Positions 44,499 to 57,015 of a stretch of 64,000 nucleotides of DNA are shown piece after piece (the first letter of the stretch is position 1; each line of letters opens with the position of its first letter). The stretch comes from Gigaspora rosea. Its lineage: Eukaryota > Glomeromycota > Glomeromycetes > Diversisporales > Gigasporaceae. A program made the translations under genes and the position numbers. A model generated the notes under the pieces. It saw only the letters and a program-made list of their open reading frames with translations, made no database searches and was not told where the DNA came from. Location: contig QKWP01000368.1 of the NCBI GenBank assembly GCA_003550325.1, positions 275,801 through 339,800 on the forward strand, in the 5' to 3' direction.

Positions 44499-46601
44499 CA
44501 ATGGAAACCGATATAGAAGGCGACCAATACTCCAACGAACAACCTAACAAAAGAAATCGTAACCGTTATACCGCCCGCCCGATAAAAACTTCCAATAACC
44601 TACATGCGCCTTTACTCTCAGACCCATCACTTGAAAAAATCCACTCAGAAAGTGGCGATCCCAGTTTACCCGTTGCAGAACGATCACTCATCAAAACAAC
44701 ACACTTTAGTCAAATCCCCAACCCAGAACCCGATCCCATCACCCCAATTTGTACTCCAACAAAATATTCCCACACAGAATGATTCCAGCACCTCAAAACA
44801 ACCCACTTTAGTCAAACCCCCAACCCAGGACCCGATCCCACCATCCCAAATTGTATCCCAACAAAATACTCCCACGTAGAATGAATCCGGCACCTCTAAT
44901 ACTATGGAAATCGACTCAGATCAGGACCCCGACCTCAGAAAGGACACCTCATCGACCGGAACTATTACAGAATCTGAAGATTTCCAAAAACCTATAGTCA
45001 AGCACTCATAGGACCGGGCACCTCTACCACCACCTGACGCACTCAACATCCCGACCTCGTTAGAACTATCAAAACTTGGACCGAATCGATCCGGCTTACT
45101 TTATCCGACATGAAGACAGACCTCTTCGATCAAAACCTTTGGACCAAAGACAAGATTATCAAGGCCTTTGCAACGCCCCCGCTTCTTGAACAACTTATTA
45201 AACATAAACTGCAAACCAAACCAACCCTAGAAACCATCCCTCCTGCCATAGAAGCCAAATTATTCTACAAAGACCGGGCCTTTTTCCGGACCTTTACCAG
45301 GCGACATGATACCCGTCCTCCACATTAATGGCAATTCGTCACCCTGCTGAATAATGCTACAGAAAAATTCAGAAAACAAAATGAAGCTTATGTCATTAAC
45401 AAAATCAACCGAGACCAAATCTTTGACCTACTCAGAAAGAAACTAGCAATTGACTTCTGGACAAACAAGGAATTCACCAACTTAGACCCATATGAAATTG
45501 CCTGTTACACACTATATCTAGCAGGCTTCGCAAAGATCAAAATCTGGCTAGAATTTGAAGCCTTACGAAAATTAATAGCCAACATCAAAACGAATTGGCT
45601 ACAAAAATTGCCAGACACACCTGATAGGATAGACAAACAACTCAAAGATGCTCTACCTTTCTCACTACCACTTGAAGACTGTAGACAAATTCGAGCTGTC
45701 GCTATTACCTTACACCAAGCCTTCACCTTCGACCTCCTCCCTGAAACATACATTGCTGATAACAGGACTTCCTTACCAGCACACCCAGCCGACCTGAATA
45801 AAGCAACCAAAAACATCTTCTCAATTACTACACAAGATGAACTAAAGAAGTTAGGACAACACAACGGAGTCTTCAGGAGTACTACATTTTTAGTCGTATA
45901 CTCTCTACATACTTCACCCTACCGCTAAAAAAACCTCCCTTACCACTAACCCCCAAAACCTTACCCCTCAATTACAAAGGCTATTTCCTTTCTACCCTAC
46001 CAGTGGTGACCACTTCTGAGAAAATGTTAGACGCCTAAGAGCGGTATACACTTTCCATACCCTACCTAATAACTACTTAATTAGCAAAAAAAGACTACCA
46101 GCGAACTCGGAACAACTCGGCCTAAAGAAATTCTCCTATCCTATCAATAACATGGAAACACTACTAAACTTCTTTCAAATACTTCCTAAATTCTATACGA
46201 GACCAGACCCTCTTTCAAAAGCCTACGTCTCTTTTAATTACTCTGAAAAACTGGATCTCCCACTTGACCCAACCCAAGTGACAAAAGTAAACTTGACACT
46301 ACCTATTAAAACGCCGAAAGAGCTAACAATCGCTGCACGAGCCTTGAAACAATACTACTTCTTCCAATCAATCCCCAGTGAATGGATCGAAATACCTCCC
46401 CCGAAGGTCTCCTCAGATAACCTTCCCAAACTACCATTCAACAATGACCAAATTAACAAACGCATAAAAGAAAGGGTCCCTTCCCCTTCCCTAACTTTTC
46501 CTATTACTAAGCAATTCGATGTCCCAAAGGCAATTGAACTCCTGAGAGAGTTCTTTACTTTTGATTTCCTCCTGACCTACTATTCAACGTCCCCACTTTA
46601 A
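44499..46601 (+). pseudogene. LINE ORF1 (nucleic-acid-binding-type protein), degraded
   Basis: The frame opens METDIEGDQYSNEQPNKRNR near 44501. It is basic and Pro/Gln-rich, includes a 102-bp tandem duplication (about 44690-44893, FS/LVKPPTQDPIP type repeat), and then continues through stops and shifts as LLEQLIKHKLQTKPTLETIP, ITLHQAFTFDLLPETYIADN and an end near 46600. The position before the endonuclease ORF and the composition fit a LINE ORF1, which coats the RNA. No zinc knuckle or RRM is recognisable. At least four interruptions are present (44783, 45010-45110, 45327 and 45928-46150). Confidence 0.6.
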
Positions 46602-46700
46602 CTCCTCCAAGTTGGAACCTCTTTGGAAAGCACCCCCCACCGACAGAAGATATCGACATGACTCTATCAGAGTCAAACGAGAACAACTCTACCCTTATCA

Positions 46701-49700
46701 ATGAGTGATCAACTAACACCACAACCTCAGAACACTCTTACCCATTTACAAATACCAACACCAAACCAAAACGACTTACATAACTTCAAAGAAAAAATAA
46801 ACATAGCCATCTATAACATTAGAGGAATTAATAATCTTACTAAACTTCATCTCTGGATAGACTTCTGCTTACAAGAAAAACTATATATCATTAGTCTTAC
46901 GGAAACCAAATTAAAAAACAACCCCAACGCTACTACTAACCCACACTACAAAACCTTCATCTCCAACTACTATCCCACTTCAACACAAAGTAGAAAAACC
47001 AGTTTGGGCACGGCAATACTCGTCCATAATACTATACAACCTTATATACACGACATAAATACCCTCCTGAGTACAGCCATATATATCGACTTCTTCTTCC
47101 CTGGCAATAAAACTCGGGCCATATCGATATACCTACCTTTCAATAACAACGAACTGTCCACTCGTACACAAAAACAAGTATCGCTTTGGACTGTGGAAGC
47201 TAAAAAGAGAAATTGGCATATTCTCCTTTTGGGAGACTTCAACGCCAACCCTGACACCCACAAAAAGAATAAACTATCGCTCTTCTCCGATCTGTTTTCA
47301 AATAACCTTACTAGTCTGTTAAACTTTCACAAAATTTTAGAACCAGCCTGGCAAGGTCGAGGCCTCAACTTCCAAATCGACGATATCTGGACCTCATCCC
47401 GAATCCTTTTAGATTTCGACCCTCCACAATTAACTGACCCAACAGGCATACCCGACAGTGACCATAAAATATTGACCACGACCTGGTACACAAACTTCAC
47501 CCCAACAGTACCTCGAAACAAAAAGAAGAAACGGAAAACCTTCTGCTATAAAAAGGCAACGACCGAAGACTGAGAGAATTTCTGTAACAAGACATCTACT
47601 CTACTAAAAAACGCCAATTTCACACCCAATATAACTAATCCCGATCAACTAAACAAAAGCTGGAATTTGTGGTCAAATACAATCCAACAAGCGGCAAATC
47701 GTCACATCCCCAAGACCATTATTACTACAAAAACCTTCCACTCTCTCTCCCTAAAGGCTACAAAACTACATAATGCATTAAAACACATAAACAAATACAT
47801 TCATTCCATTGCAACCTTTGCCAAACCTAATCTCCCCCAGATGCACTATACTCACTTTCAACCATTAACAAACATTTGACTAAGGCCTCACAATTGGCAC
47901 AACTTTCTCCTTTCTCCCTAACTTCCTTAGCTTTATCCGCCTCACCCCTCAACTCCCAAGACACCTACTACGCAGCAACTCTCAAACACATAAAAGAAAA
48001 TAAATCGACAATATAGAAAAGTAGAAATGCCGAAGTATACCTACAACAATCAGAAAAAATCAAATTCTACACCAACCGTCGCTATAATGACTTTAAAGAT
48101 AATACTAGTAGAATGATAAACAGTATTCTAAAAAAAGGGAAAGATCATATTAGTTTTGACAAAATCGTTACTCCGAACTCAGTAATTATGGACCCATCAG
48201 AAATAAAAGACGCTAACGAACACATTTCAAGAACTGGACGAAACATAACCCGATGAACGAAGAATACTGGGAAGAATGGAAACCCATTACGCACCGAAAA
48301 AAGAAATCCGCCCGATGATATATGAAAACCTATTATTACCGTTCACAATAGAGGAACTCAATGACATCATCACAAAAGCGCCAGAATATAAAGCCACTGG
48401 ACCAAATAGCATATCAAATGAATTACTCAAGCGCCTCTCACCTTCCGCTTTAGAACAACTACTAAAAATCTTCAACGCATATATACGGTTAGAGGAAGTC
48501 CCACAAGCTTGGCTAATGTCTAACATTTGGGCCATACCAAAGAAAGCACACTACAATTCCGATCTTAAAACCACTCGACCTATAACCCTAATCGATCACT
48601 CAAGAAAGATATTCACAAAACTCATCACCAACAAACTTTCTGACACACTTTCGCGATACCAGGTTCTCTCACCACTGAACTATGCAGCTCTACCCTTCCA
48701 GTGTACCATCCAACCAATCACTCAACTCTCTTCAATTATCGAAACTGCTACTACTCAAAAACAAGAACTTTGGCTCTTACTACAGGACATGTCAAAAGCC
48801 TTTGACTCAATCCATATTCCTACCCTTAGGAAAGCCATGGAAAGGATCAAACTACCCACACTCTTTATAAATCTACTAACCTTTACACTTTCTAACTGCT
48901 CCAACCAAGTACTAACTAGCCTTGGTCATACTAAGCCCTATGCCGTAGAGGACAGAATAGACCAAGGGGAAACGATCTCTCCAATCCTCTGGATCATTTA
49001 CTTTAACCCACTCATAACCCGCATCTCTACCGAACATACCAGATTCAAACGAACCCTCACTACAACTACCCAATCTAAAGAAATATACGCATCCATAATG
49101 GCCGACTCCATCTGGATCGCCCAGACAAAACAGCCCTAGAAAACATTCTCACCACTGCTAACTCCTTTTACAAGCTAACAAACATAACCGTCAACTCCTC
49201 GAAATCGATCCTAACGACAAATTCCAAATCAAACGATAAAACAATAACATTTGACAACCAACCTAGCTTAGCAATCCCTAACTCAAAACCGTTCAAATAT
49301 CTCGGCGCATAGTTTTCACTCAATCCCAACCCCTCCTCATCTCAAAAAATCATCATGGCAGAATTCAAACAATGTATTGAAATGATGAAAAGAGCAATCA
49401 TCACAGAGAAACAAGCTATCTACTTAATCAACAACGTACTGACCCCAAGACTCGAATATAGATTATACAGTTCCTTTCTTGCCCCTAACCAACTAACCAT
49501 CCTGACCAACTGCAGCACTAACCTGGTCAAATCCAAAGCAAAGCTATCAAGAGGAGTACCCAACTCCTTCCTTTTCCACCCGAACATCTACGGCCTAAAA
49601 AACATTTCTATGCATCAACCAACCATACTAGCGAAGAACCTCCTAAAAAATATTAATCACCCCCAATTTGAGAACTCTTTCCTCAAAATCAGACTACAGG

Positions 49701-51924
49701 ATCTACAGGACTCGACTAAAACACACTCACATATCTTTCACGAGACACAACTCTTCCCTAGAAACCAACTCTAAACACACACCGCTCAATCAATCCTAGC
49801 AATTCACGCCACCGATATTCAATTTATTCGCAATATTACAACAGACTGGCCAAAACCATTACCGAGGAATGGAACATCAATCAACGATATAATAATAAAT
49901 CACCAGAAATCCCACCATTTGAAAGAAAAGTTGAACCACCATGACATCAGATATATTAAACAATTTCTAAACTTCAACAACACAGAACTTCTTAACTGGC
50001 AGAATTTCCATCACAACATTGGAAAAATACCAACAGGAAGAACCCCTCAGTGGTTCACTGAAATCCAAGATCTCATCTCAAACAACTCTAATCCCACAAC
50101 ACAATACATAAACCCGAACCCCTTCACCTTAACAAAATAGGGACCGGGAAAAACCCCATGGGTAATTACTTCTGACCTAACGATTGGGAAAATTGGCCGT
50201 ACTACAAATCAATCCGTCCATATTCGTCACTACACAAAAAGCAATAACAATAGGGCAACCCCTTGCCCAGGTTGCGAATTAAAGGACCCAACCCTCAAAA
50301 AGAAAAACTGTTACTTCATGCGTAACCAAAACTTTGTATACACAATACGAGTATCCTCTTGTAAAATCATATATACAGATCTCAACAATATAAAATCAGC
50401 ACTCACTACCAAACCCACCCACGACCCGTCCCGAAACCCTAACGACACCCACAAACACATCAGCCACAACATAACGAAACACACACGCCCACTTACTGCT
50501 TTTTCAGACTTCCCAATGGAAACATGGGAAAAATTAACTAAACTTCACAACAAATCCCAGCGAGCAGAAATCTACATCTTTACCACAGCGCACGATAAGG
50601 ATACCAATCAACCACTCGCAATATGCTTATTCTGAGATTCATTGACCACCTGGGGCTGCGCAAACAAACACTGGCCTAGTACCGAAAACGCAGCACTTAT
50701 CCTATTCGCCTTTATATCTACAAGTTTCTTTCCCGGAACCAACATCTCAGTCTCTTCCAACAACTGTAAATTCATAACCCTAATAGAACAGGCATATAAC
50801 AATCCACCCTACCGGCTTCTATTCCTAGAAAAAAACCAATATGCTCTAATGCTAATTACCATCAGAGCAATCGTCTCGAATTTAAAACTAGAATTCCAAT
50901 TCGATCGAGATTTATCCCGTCCTCAGAAAATAGACAACTTTTTAAAATTGGACATTACTCCCCAATATTACCTTCACAATAAATACATTCCTACCCTCTA
51001 CGACATACCGTGCACCTACAAACTCAAAATAATTCTAAAAGACACCACGAGTCTTACTAATCACGCACCATGGATAAACCAAAACAGAATTAGATACTGG
51101 GTTTACAACTATAGATGCTGGTGAAACTGGTGAAACTTGGTGAAACTTGGTGAAACTGGTGACTATCTAAAATCTGATTGGCTGGTGAATGAAATAGCCA
51201 ATCAAATTTTAGATAGTCACCAGTTTCACCAGCATGATTTAGTTTCACCAGCATCTATATTTACAACTACCCAGACATTCAAATTCGAGCTACTCTATCA
51301 TAACTATCTTTCGAAGAAAGACCATTATCATTAACTACTAACCCAGCTTTCTCTCAACTAAAGAATTTTAAAGTTAAATTACTAGCAAACGAACTCACTA
51401 CATTCGAAACACTTCACTATCGAAACCCAACAAAACATCAAGACTTCAGATGCCCACGATGCCGCTCTGCTCCAGAAACAATCGCACATCTAATTTCTTG
51501 CCTCTCTAACTCTTCCACTCTAACCTCACTCTTTAAAGATATTATTAAAACCTTGGCCACCGAACTCGAACTAAATCTATACCAACCAACAGACTTCATT
51601 GCCGCATTCAAAAACCTCCATGTGAACAGAAACCTACCTCTTGGATTCATCACAACCGCCACCCTGGCACTATTCATAAGACGTCAAAACAGATTCAAAT
51701 ACGCATCTGCCTTACACCACCTAATAACAAAAATGATCTACCACGAAATTTGGCTGCCCTCTAGGCAATACCGACATAATGTAACAATTCTTCCAATGCC
51801 CCTTCCCCTAGATAGACAACCCCACTCCCATAATAAGACTAGCATACCCCACATACCCATTAACAATTACATAGACAAATACATCGCCCATGGGCGATCT
51901 TTCTTATATTCTTTCGAAGACTGA
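46701..51924 (+). pseudogene. LINE ORF2: endonuclease, reverse transcriptase, RNase-H-like, zinc knuckle; degraded
   Basis: ATG 46701 opens an EEP/APE-type endonuclease (46792-47520) with YNIRGINN, LTETKL, LLGDFNANPD, DDIW and SDHKIL, the family's catalytic blocks. After a stop at 47571 the same frame continues to the reverse transcriptase (48276-49139): ATGPNSISNELL, SNIWAIPKKAH, RPITLIDHSRKI, LLLQDMSKAFDSI (first catalytic Asp) and QGETISPILW. The normally invariant Y/F-x-D-D block reads IMADS, so one catalytic Asp is missing. A shift near 49140-49350 moves the rest to another frame. That part includes an RNase-H-like stretch (WPSTENAALILFAF, SVSSNNCKFITL near 50660-50780) and C-terminal CPRCRSAPETIAHLISC (51449-51499). 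The enzyme would nick target DNA and copy the LINE RNA, but this copy cannot. Confidence 0.88.
51110..51259. mobile_element. MITE inserted in the LINE (150 bp, perfect TIR and 8-bp TSD)
   Basis: The termini are TATAGATGCTGGTGAAAC and its exact inverse GTTTCACCAGCATCTATA. The target duplication TTTACAAC occurs at 51102-51109 and 51260-51267. The interior repeats TGGTGAAACT several times and contains the inverted pair ACTATCTAAAATCTGATTGG / CCAATCAAATTTTAGATAGT. The 8-bp TSD fits hAT-type insertion, although the termini lack CAGTG. Confidence 0.93.
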
Positions 51925-52123
51925 GGTCTAGCGATCTTAGCACAGCTTAGATCGAGAGTAAATCAGCTCTTACCCCTATTTCCCTAAAATTCTCTTTTGA
52001 TGTATACGATATATAATTCTATAAATTGAATTAATAAAGAATTAGAGGATAGACCTCGTTGTATAAAAAAAAAAAAAAAAAAATAGAGATTTTTAGATTT
52101 GAAAAAAAATCAATTCTTCAAAG

Positions 52124-52352
52124 ATATGGGGTCTTTGCCTTGAAAATGGCTATGTAGATCTTATGAATAAAAGTTAAAATTTCTAGCCATCCAATAATCC
52201 AATTCAAATATATATATATATTTTTTATTTTGTAGAACTCACTAAGCTCTACAAAGTAAAAAAATTTATTTGAATTGGATTACTGGATAGTCAGAAAATT
52301 TATAAAATCTACATAGTCCCGTAAGGTCATTTTCAAGGCAAAGACCCCATAT
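52124..52352. mobile_element. Palindromic MITE just after the LINE
   Basis: The ends ATATGGGGTCTTTGCCTTGA and TCAAGGCAAAGACCCCATAT are exact inverses. The inner arms are CCATCCAATAATCCAATTC and GAATTGGATTACTGGATAG around AACTCACTAAGCTCTAC. It starts 28 bases beyond the LINE target duplication. Confidence 0.85.
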
Positions 52353-52746
52353 ATAATGCTCTAGAAATAGAATAATAACTAATCAGAAGGTTGACGATTG
52401 AACTTGGATTAAATTTTGTATAACACGAGTTTTTTTTTCAAAATTAAAACTATTCTTCAAACAGCAATTTTGCTATGGCAGAAAAATTTGAAATCAGGTA
52501 ATTGTGACCCAATCAATGATCAAATAACCTAATCGCGGATTTTTTCTGCCATCACTTTGTTACCTTTAATTATATAGATAAGTTACATGACCCAAGAATA
52601 CAGACAGTATTAAAAAAAAAATTGCATTAACTTAAATAATGTAGGATATTAGTTCATTGATAATAAATAAAAAAAAAATCATATTATAAGTTATCAATAC
52701 AGAAATAAAGATACATAAGTTTTAGTATACAGTCAAACCCCTATAG

Positions 52747-53068
52747 CAGGGTTGTGAATAGACAATAGACAAGCCAATAGACTCAATAGACAGTCTAATG
52801 GTCTAATGATGTCTAATTAACGCCATTAGACAATAGACAAATAAAATATAATCTGATTGGTTAATTTCAGAAATTATGATTTAAGTATTAAATTAGACCG
52901 ATGGACCAAAAAACAAGTTAATTTATGAATAGACATATTGTCTTATTAAATTTTTATTTAAATAGACATTGTCTATTCTCAACCAAATTGAATAGACATT
53001 AGACAATTAGACCATTAGGCAATTAGACAATTGATTTTTTGATTAGACTATGTATATTCACAACCCTG
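52747..53068. mobile_element. hAT-type MITE (CAGGGTTGTGAATA ends)
   Basis: CAGGGTTGTGAATAGACAAT and, inverted on the right, CAGGGTTGTGAATATACATA. The interior is filled with TAGACAAT-type words in both orientations. The flanks CCCTATAG and CCTATAG fit an 8-bp target duplication with one base lost. Confidence 0.85.
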
Positions 53069-53077
53069 CCTATAGTC

Positions 53078-53901
53078 TAGAGGTCTGAACCGGATGCAAT
53101 TTATTCACCCGGGTTACCCGTGTGAATTGAAATCGGGTGACCCGGGTTTTATAATGTTATGTATTATTTATTGATTCCTGTCAGTTCGGAATCATTTTTG
53201 AATCAACGAATAATTGTCACTTATTGATAAAACGAAAATAAAATAAAAAACAAGCATTTACTATTTACGGTTTATTCTTTCGTTTAGAATAATAATCACG
53301 ATAATATAAATTCATGAATCTCTTAAACAAATACTAGAAATTTGACAAGTCGCTGGTTTAAAAGTTAAAAATCAGTAATTTATCTGTAGGATTATAGAGA
53401 TAAAGCAAAACTAAATGAAATCATGTACTCAAACTTTGTGAATTTGCAAAATATCTATATCTAATATCAATAAGGTGAAAACAACAAAATAATTGCCCTG
53501 TGAAGGTATTCGTTTTTATTAAGGCAAATGTTAATAAATCATAACTCTCAGTCAATCTTCAAAATAAAGTTTCGAGTCAAATAGCAATAAAGTAGACTTT
53601 GCTATTAAATGAAATGACATGATTTAATATACAGAACGAATTACTGAATTATTCAACATGAATTAACATACCAACCGATTTGACCCGGGTTTCAAATCAG
53701 TGATCCGGGTCACCCGTTTTGACACGGGTGACCCGGTTTACTATAACCCAGTTCGGAACTCTAATATAAATGGCACATCACTAAACACGGTAAATTGCCT
53801 CTAATTTTACCATCTTACCGAGATCACATGTTGAAAGTCATGATTTTCTATTAAATGNGTGATCCGGGTCACCCGTTACTATAACCCGGTTTGGAACTCT
53901 A
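53078..53901. mobile_element. hAT-type element (TAGAGGTCTGAACCGG ends) with 8-bp TSD
   Basis: The left terminus TAGAGGTCTGAACCGG and the right terminus, read inverted as TAGAGTTCCAAACCGGGTTA, are flanked by CTATAGTC at 53070-53077 and 53902-53909. Subterminal blocks repeat CACCCGGGT / GGGTGACCCGGG. A second, internal right-end-like sequence finishes at 53762, and an N sits at 53858 between the two ends, so the 3' part is duplicated or misassembled. There is no transposase ORF. Confidence 0.85.
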
Positions 53902-54059
53902 CTATAGTCACACTCTATATAGTCGCATTTATTTATAATAAACTGATTTTTAAAATCAACTTATATAAAACATATAAAATTTAATCTCTATATAAGCACT
54001 ATTTCTTTATAAACACAGAATCAAGTTTGTGACTATAGAGAGGTTGATTGTTGGACTTT

Positions 54060-55690
54060 AAATGCGACTTATTTATGTCACTAGTTACGGCTCAATTGCA
54101 CTTTATTTTATAGCCCGGTTTTTTATATAGGAGGTAACTAAGTGATGTCATAAAGGCTGTATCAATAGTTTTTAGCAAGTTATTAGATTTTTTTTCAAGT
54201 TTACTATTTAATAGAGGAATAAAATTTGGTTATTATTTACCTCTTAAATGCTGTAATTCGTTATTTACCTGTATTTGCGCATAATAATGCCCAAGGGTAA
54301 TTTCGAATTTCAGCTTAAATTAAGCTTAATTCGGGCCATTACTCTAAATAACTCCCCGGCGTGCTATTACGCACAATTACGGTATGCTGTATGATTTATA
54401 TGTTATCCGTTATATTCGCATAGATTTACGTATCTTATTATATACAAAAGTACAGTGACGCACTAATTGTCCGAAGTGGAATGGAGGACGTTACTGTCCA
54501 AACCTGTTACGGTTTCCCCTATTAATGTTAATGTCCAATTCGATTTTATCCAGATGATACAGGTGTATTTCCGAAAGTATACATTTACTGAATAGAGTCA
54601 CTAAAAATTTTTTTTTCGAACTGCTGAATTATTAGAGTATTAAATTATGATTGTTTTTATTTAATGGAGATCTATTCTGCACAAATTTGCAAGAAGGATT
54701 TAATGAATATGCATAAAGCTCATTAAATTATCTAGCCCGGGTCTACTAAGACATGCGATTAGATATTATATTGTTATACTAAAAAATAAACTTTCCACCT
54801 CAAAATTTTAGTTAATAATCAATAAACTGTTTGTCAAACAATTACATTGTCAAATAACCTGTCCCATCAAACAATTTTGAGGCTATTAAAATTATATGCC
54901 GCATATTAGCATGATCACAATAACGATAATGAAATATTATATTGCTTACCAGATTTATGCTCTTTCCTTTAATGAAAGTAGATCGAGCTAGTAACTATAT
55001 CAATACATTAGATGTATTCGTAATTAATATTAACCTTTAATATTGAATTATTATTAGCGATAATTTATGTACTGACACAAAACTTCGATTATCTAGATAT
55101 AGGGGATGGTAAAAGTTTTTTATTACTTAAAAACAGGTGATAAAAATGATCTGTATATATTTCAAATCTAAATCATTACATGTTTTAAAAAACAGTAAAA
55201 AAAAGGGTTAACCAATGTTTTTTTTACCATCACTACATGTACAAAAAAAAAATAAACTAACATTCATGTATAAAAAAAAGTTTTTGATTGTATTTTAACC
55301 TAGTGAGAGATTTAGAATTAATGGCTTTACAATGAAAAACTCTCAAAAGTTACCAATTCTTTTATTAGAATAATTACAAAGAATCAATCCAATAATATTG
55401 TAAGTCAGTTCAATAATATTGTTTTGCCGACTGCATGGGATATTTAATCGATATTTATTGACATAAATTCAAGTGAACTTATATAGGTAATATGAAAATG
55501 AGAAATCTCGAGAAACATATTTAATGTGTTTCTGTAATCATTGGCATTTATAGAGTATCATCATAACAATTTAATCATTCGAACAAATCATTCAATTCTT
55601 TCAGAGTTTGGGATATTTTACTTTGAAATTAAAATTATAAACAAAGGATAAATGGGTAGTATTAATAATTATTCTGTATCATAAACATCA
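54060..55690. other. Gene-free stretch
   Basis: No coding region was recognised apart from the repeat copy at 54258-54385. The rest is AT-rich DNA without a clear structure. Confidence 0.45.
54258..54385. repeat. Repeat with TTAAGCTTAATTCGGG core, copy 1
   Basis: ATAATAATGCCCAAGGGTAA, then TTAAATTAAGCTTAATTCGG, then AAATAACTCCCCGGCGTGCT. The order matches the copy at 55703-55803. Ends of the CGYTATT..AATAACGC type suggest a small MITE. Confidence 0.6.
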
Positions 55691-55702
55691 CCTTGGTTCT
55701 AG

Positions 55703-55803
55703 AATAACGCGCAAGGGTGAAATTACAATTTTTGACCCGAATTAAGCTTAATTCGGGTCCAAGATTCGAAATAACGCCCATGCATGTTATTTCGAGATTT
55801 TTA
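55703..55803. repeat. Repeat with TTAAGCTTAATTCGGG core, copy 2
   Basis: GAATAACGCGCAAGGGTGAA, then GACCCGAATTAAGCTTAATT then CGGGTC, then CGAAATAACGCCCATGCATG. Related GCGCCCATGGGCGCTA words occur near 24948. Confidence 0.65.
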
Positions 55804-56127
55804 ATTCTATTTTCTTAATAGAATAATTGGAATCGGATATTGTACAAAGCAAAATAATAAAAAAATAGACGATTCAGATTATATAAATAATATGTCATGC
55901 CTAGTAATAATAAATTTTTATTTTAATTTTCTTATTATTACAAATTAACATCTACCATATATCATATCCTTTAGGACAGGAATATAAAGAAAATAAGGAA
56001 ATTAAATCATAGGATGTGGTTACCATGATGATAATAGATATTCTTTTTGTTCAGAAAACGGACTATATGATTTATCACATCTTCTTGGACATATGGTGCA
56101 TGTAGAAAGTGGTTACGAGCATGCTAC

Positions 56128-56387
56128 TATGGCAGCATGCCATAGGGCATGCCACTGGCATGCCTTAAAAGAAAATAGATATAAAGCATGCCACTTGCAT
56201 CTATTGGAAAATTTCAGAATAGTGGATAGTTAATGAATATAAATATAAATGAGGTTGTCAGAAAATTTTAGAATTTGTGAACTATTTGGGGTTTTGTATA
56301 AGTTGATATGATGGTGTGCTATTGGTATACTAGGTGGTTTCCTGGCATGAAATTTGTTAAGTGGCATGCCCTATGGCATGCCAAATT
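56128..56387. mobile_element. MITE-like inverted repeat of GGCATGCC words
   Basis: GCAGCATGCCATAGGGCATG then CCACTGGCATGCC on the left faces AAGTGGCATGCCCTATGGCA then TGCC on the right. The word GCATGCC occurs at least six times in the element. No ORF was found. Confidence 0.65.
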
Positions 56388-56649
56388 TTTTTATCATACC
56401 ACAATCCCTAGATGCACATAGTTTAGAACCAATATCAAGTAACTTTTTATAATTACAGTATGATATATAAAATAAAATGAACTATAGTATAACTAATGAT
56501 TAGGCTATACAAACTGATATTTTTGGTTTTTATACCTGGCTGGGTCAACAAACCCAAAGTAGGAATTTTAATTTTAAGGTATAGTAAGGATTAACCAATC
56601 AGAATCAACTGTATTTATATACATGCTTATTATAATGGAGTGTATGACT

Positions 56650-57015
56650 AGCCAACCCCACCAAAGGTCTAAACACTTTTGCGGTAATATAACATGGCAC
56701 ATAAGAATTAACCAATCAGAAAATATAAATTTTGATCATTCCAAATTAGTCTGACATCAAAACAAAACATGTGTACAAAAAGAAAAAAAGAGAAAAGAGC
56801 AAAAATACCTGAAAACTAGTATTTAAATCAGTCTTAAAACTATATAAAAATGTTCAGAATGCGATTTTGCATATAGATAGTGACCTTCTAAAGCTATATT
56901 CATGAGCCCTAACTCTAATTTTAACAATAAAGCCAGAAAGTTAATCCAAATATGCCATACCACATAATAGTCATATTACTACAAAAGTGTCTAACTTCTG
57001 GTAGACCATGGTAAA
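56650..57015. mobile_element. Diverged inverted-repeat element
   Basis: CACCAAAGGTCTAAACACTT then TTGCGGTAATAT on the left is mirrored by ATATTACTACAAAAGTGTCT then AACTTCTGGTAG on the right. The interior includes AGCCCTAACTCTAATTTTAA. Confidence 0.55.

Larger units (their letters stand above)
44218..52083 (+). mobile_element. LINE (non-LTR) retrotransposon, about 7.9 kb, full length but dead
   Basis: The order is a 5' leader, ORF1, ORF2 (APE-type endonuclease, reverse transcriptase, RNase-H-like and zinc-knuckle regions), and a poly(A) tail of about 18 at 52065-52083. A 16-bp target duplication flanks it (44201-44217 and 52081-52096). The + strand is A/C-rich and far less T-rich than the host DNA. 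Numerous stops and frameshifts, and a damaged reverse transcriptase active site, show it is inactive. A MITE at 51110-51259 inserted later. Confidence 0.93.
52728..54053. mobile_element. Mariner-like MITE interrupted by two hAT elements
   Basis: The left end TACAGTCAAACCCCTATAG (52728-52746) and the right end GTGACTATAGAGAGGTTGAT then TGTTG (to about 54053) are inverted copies. Internal sequence CACACTCTATATAGTCGC resumes at 53910. Removing the two insertions (52747-53068 and 53078-53901, with target duplications) reconnects CCCCTATAGTCACACTC, which resembles the fragment at 17583. Confidence 0.75.
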
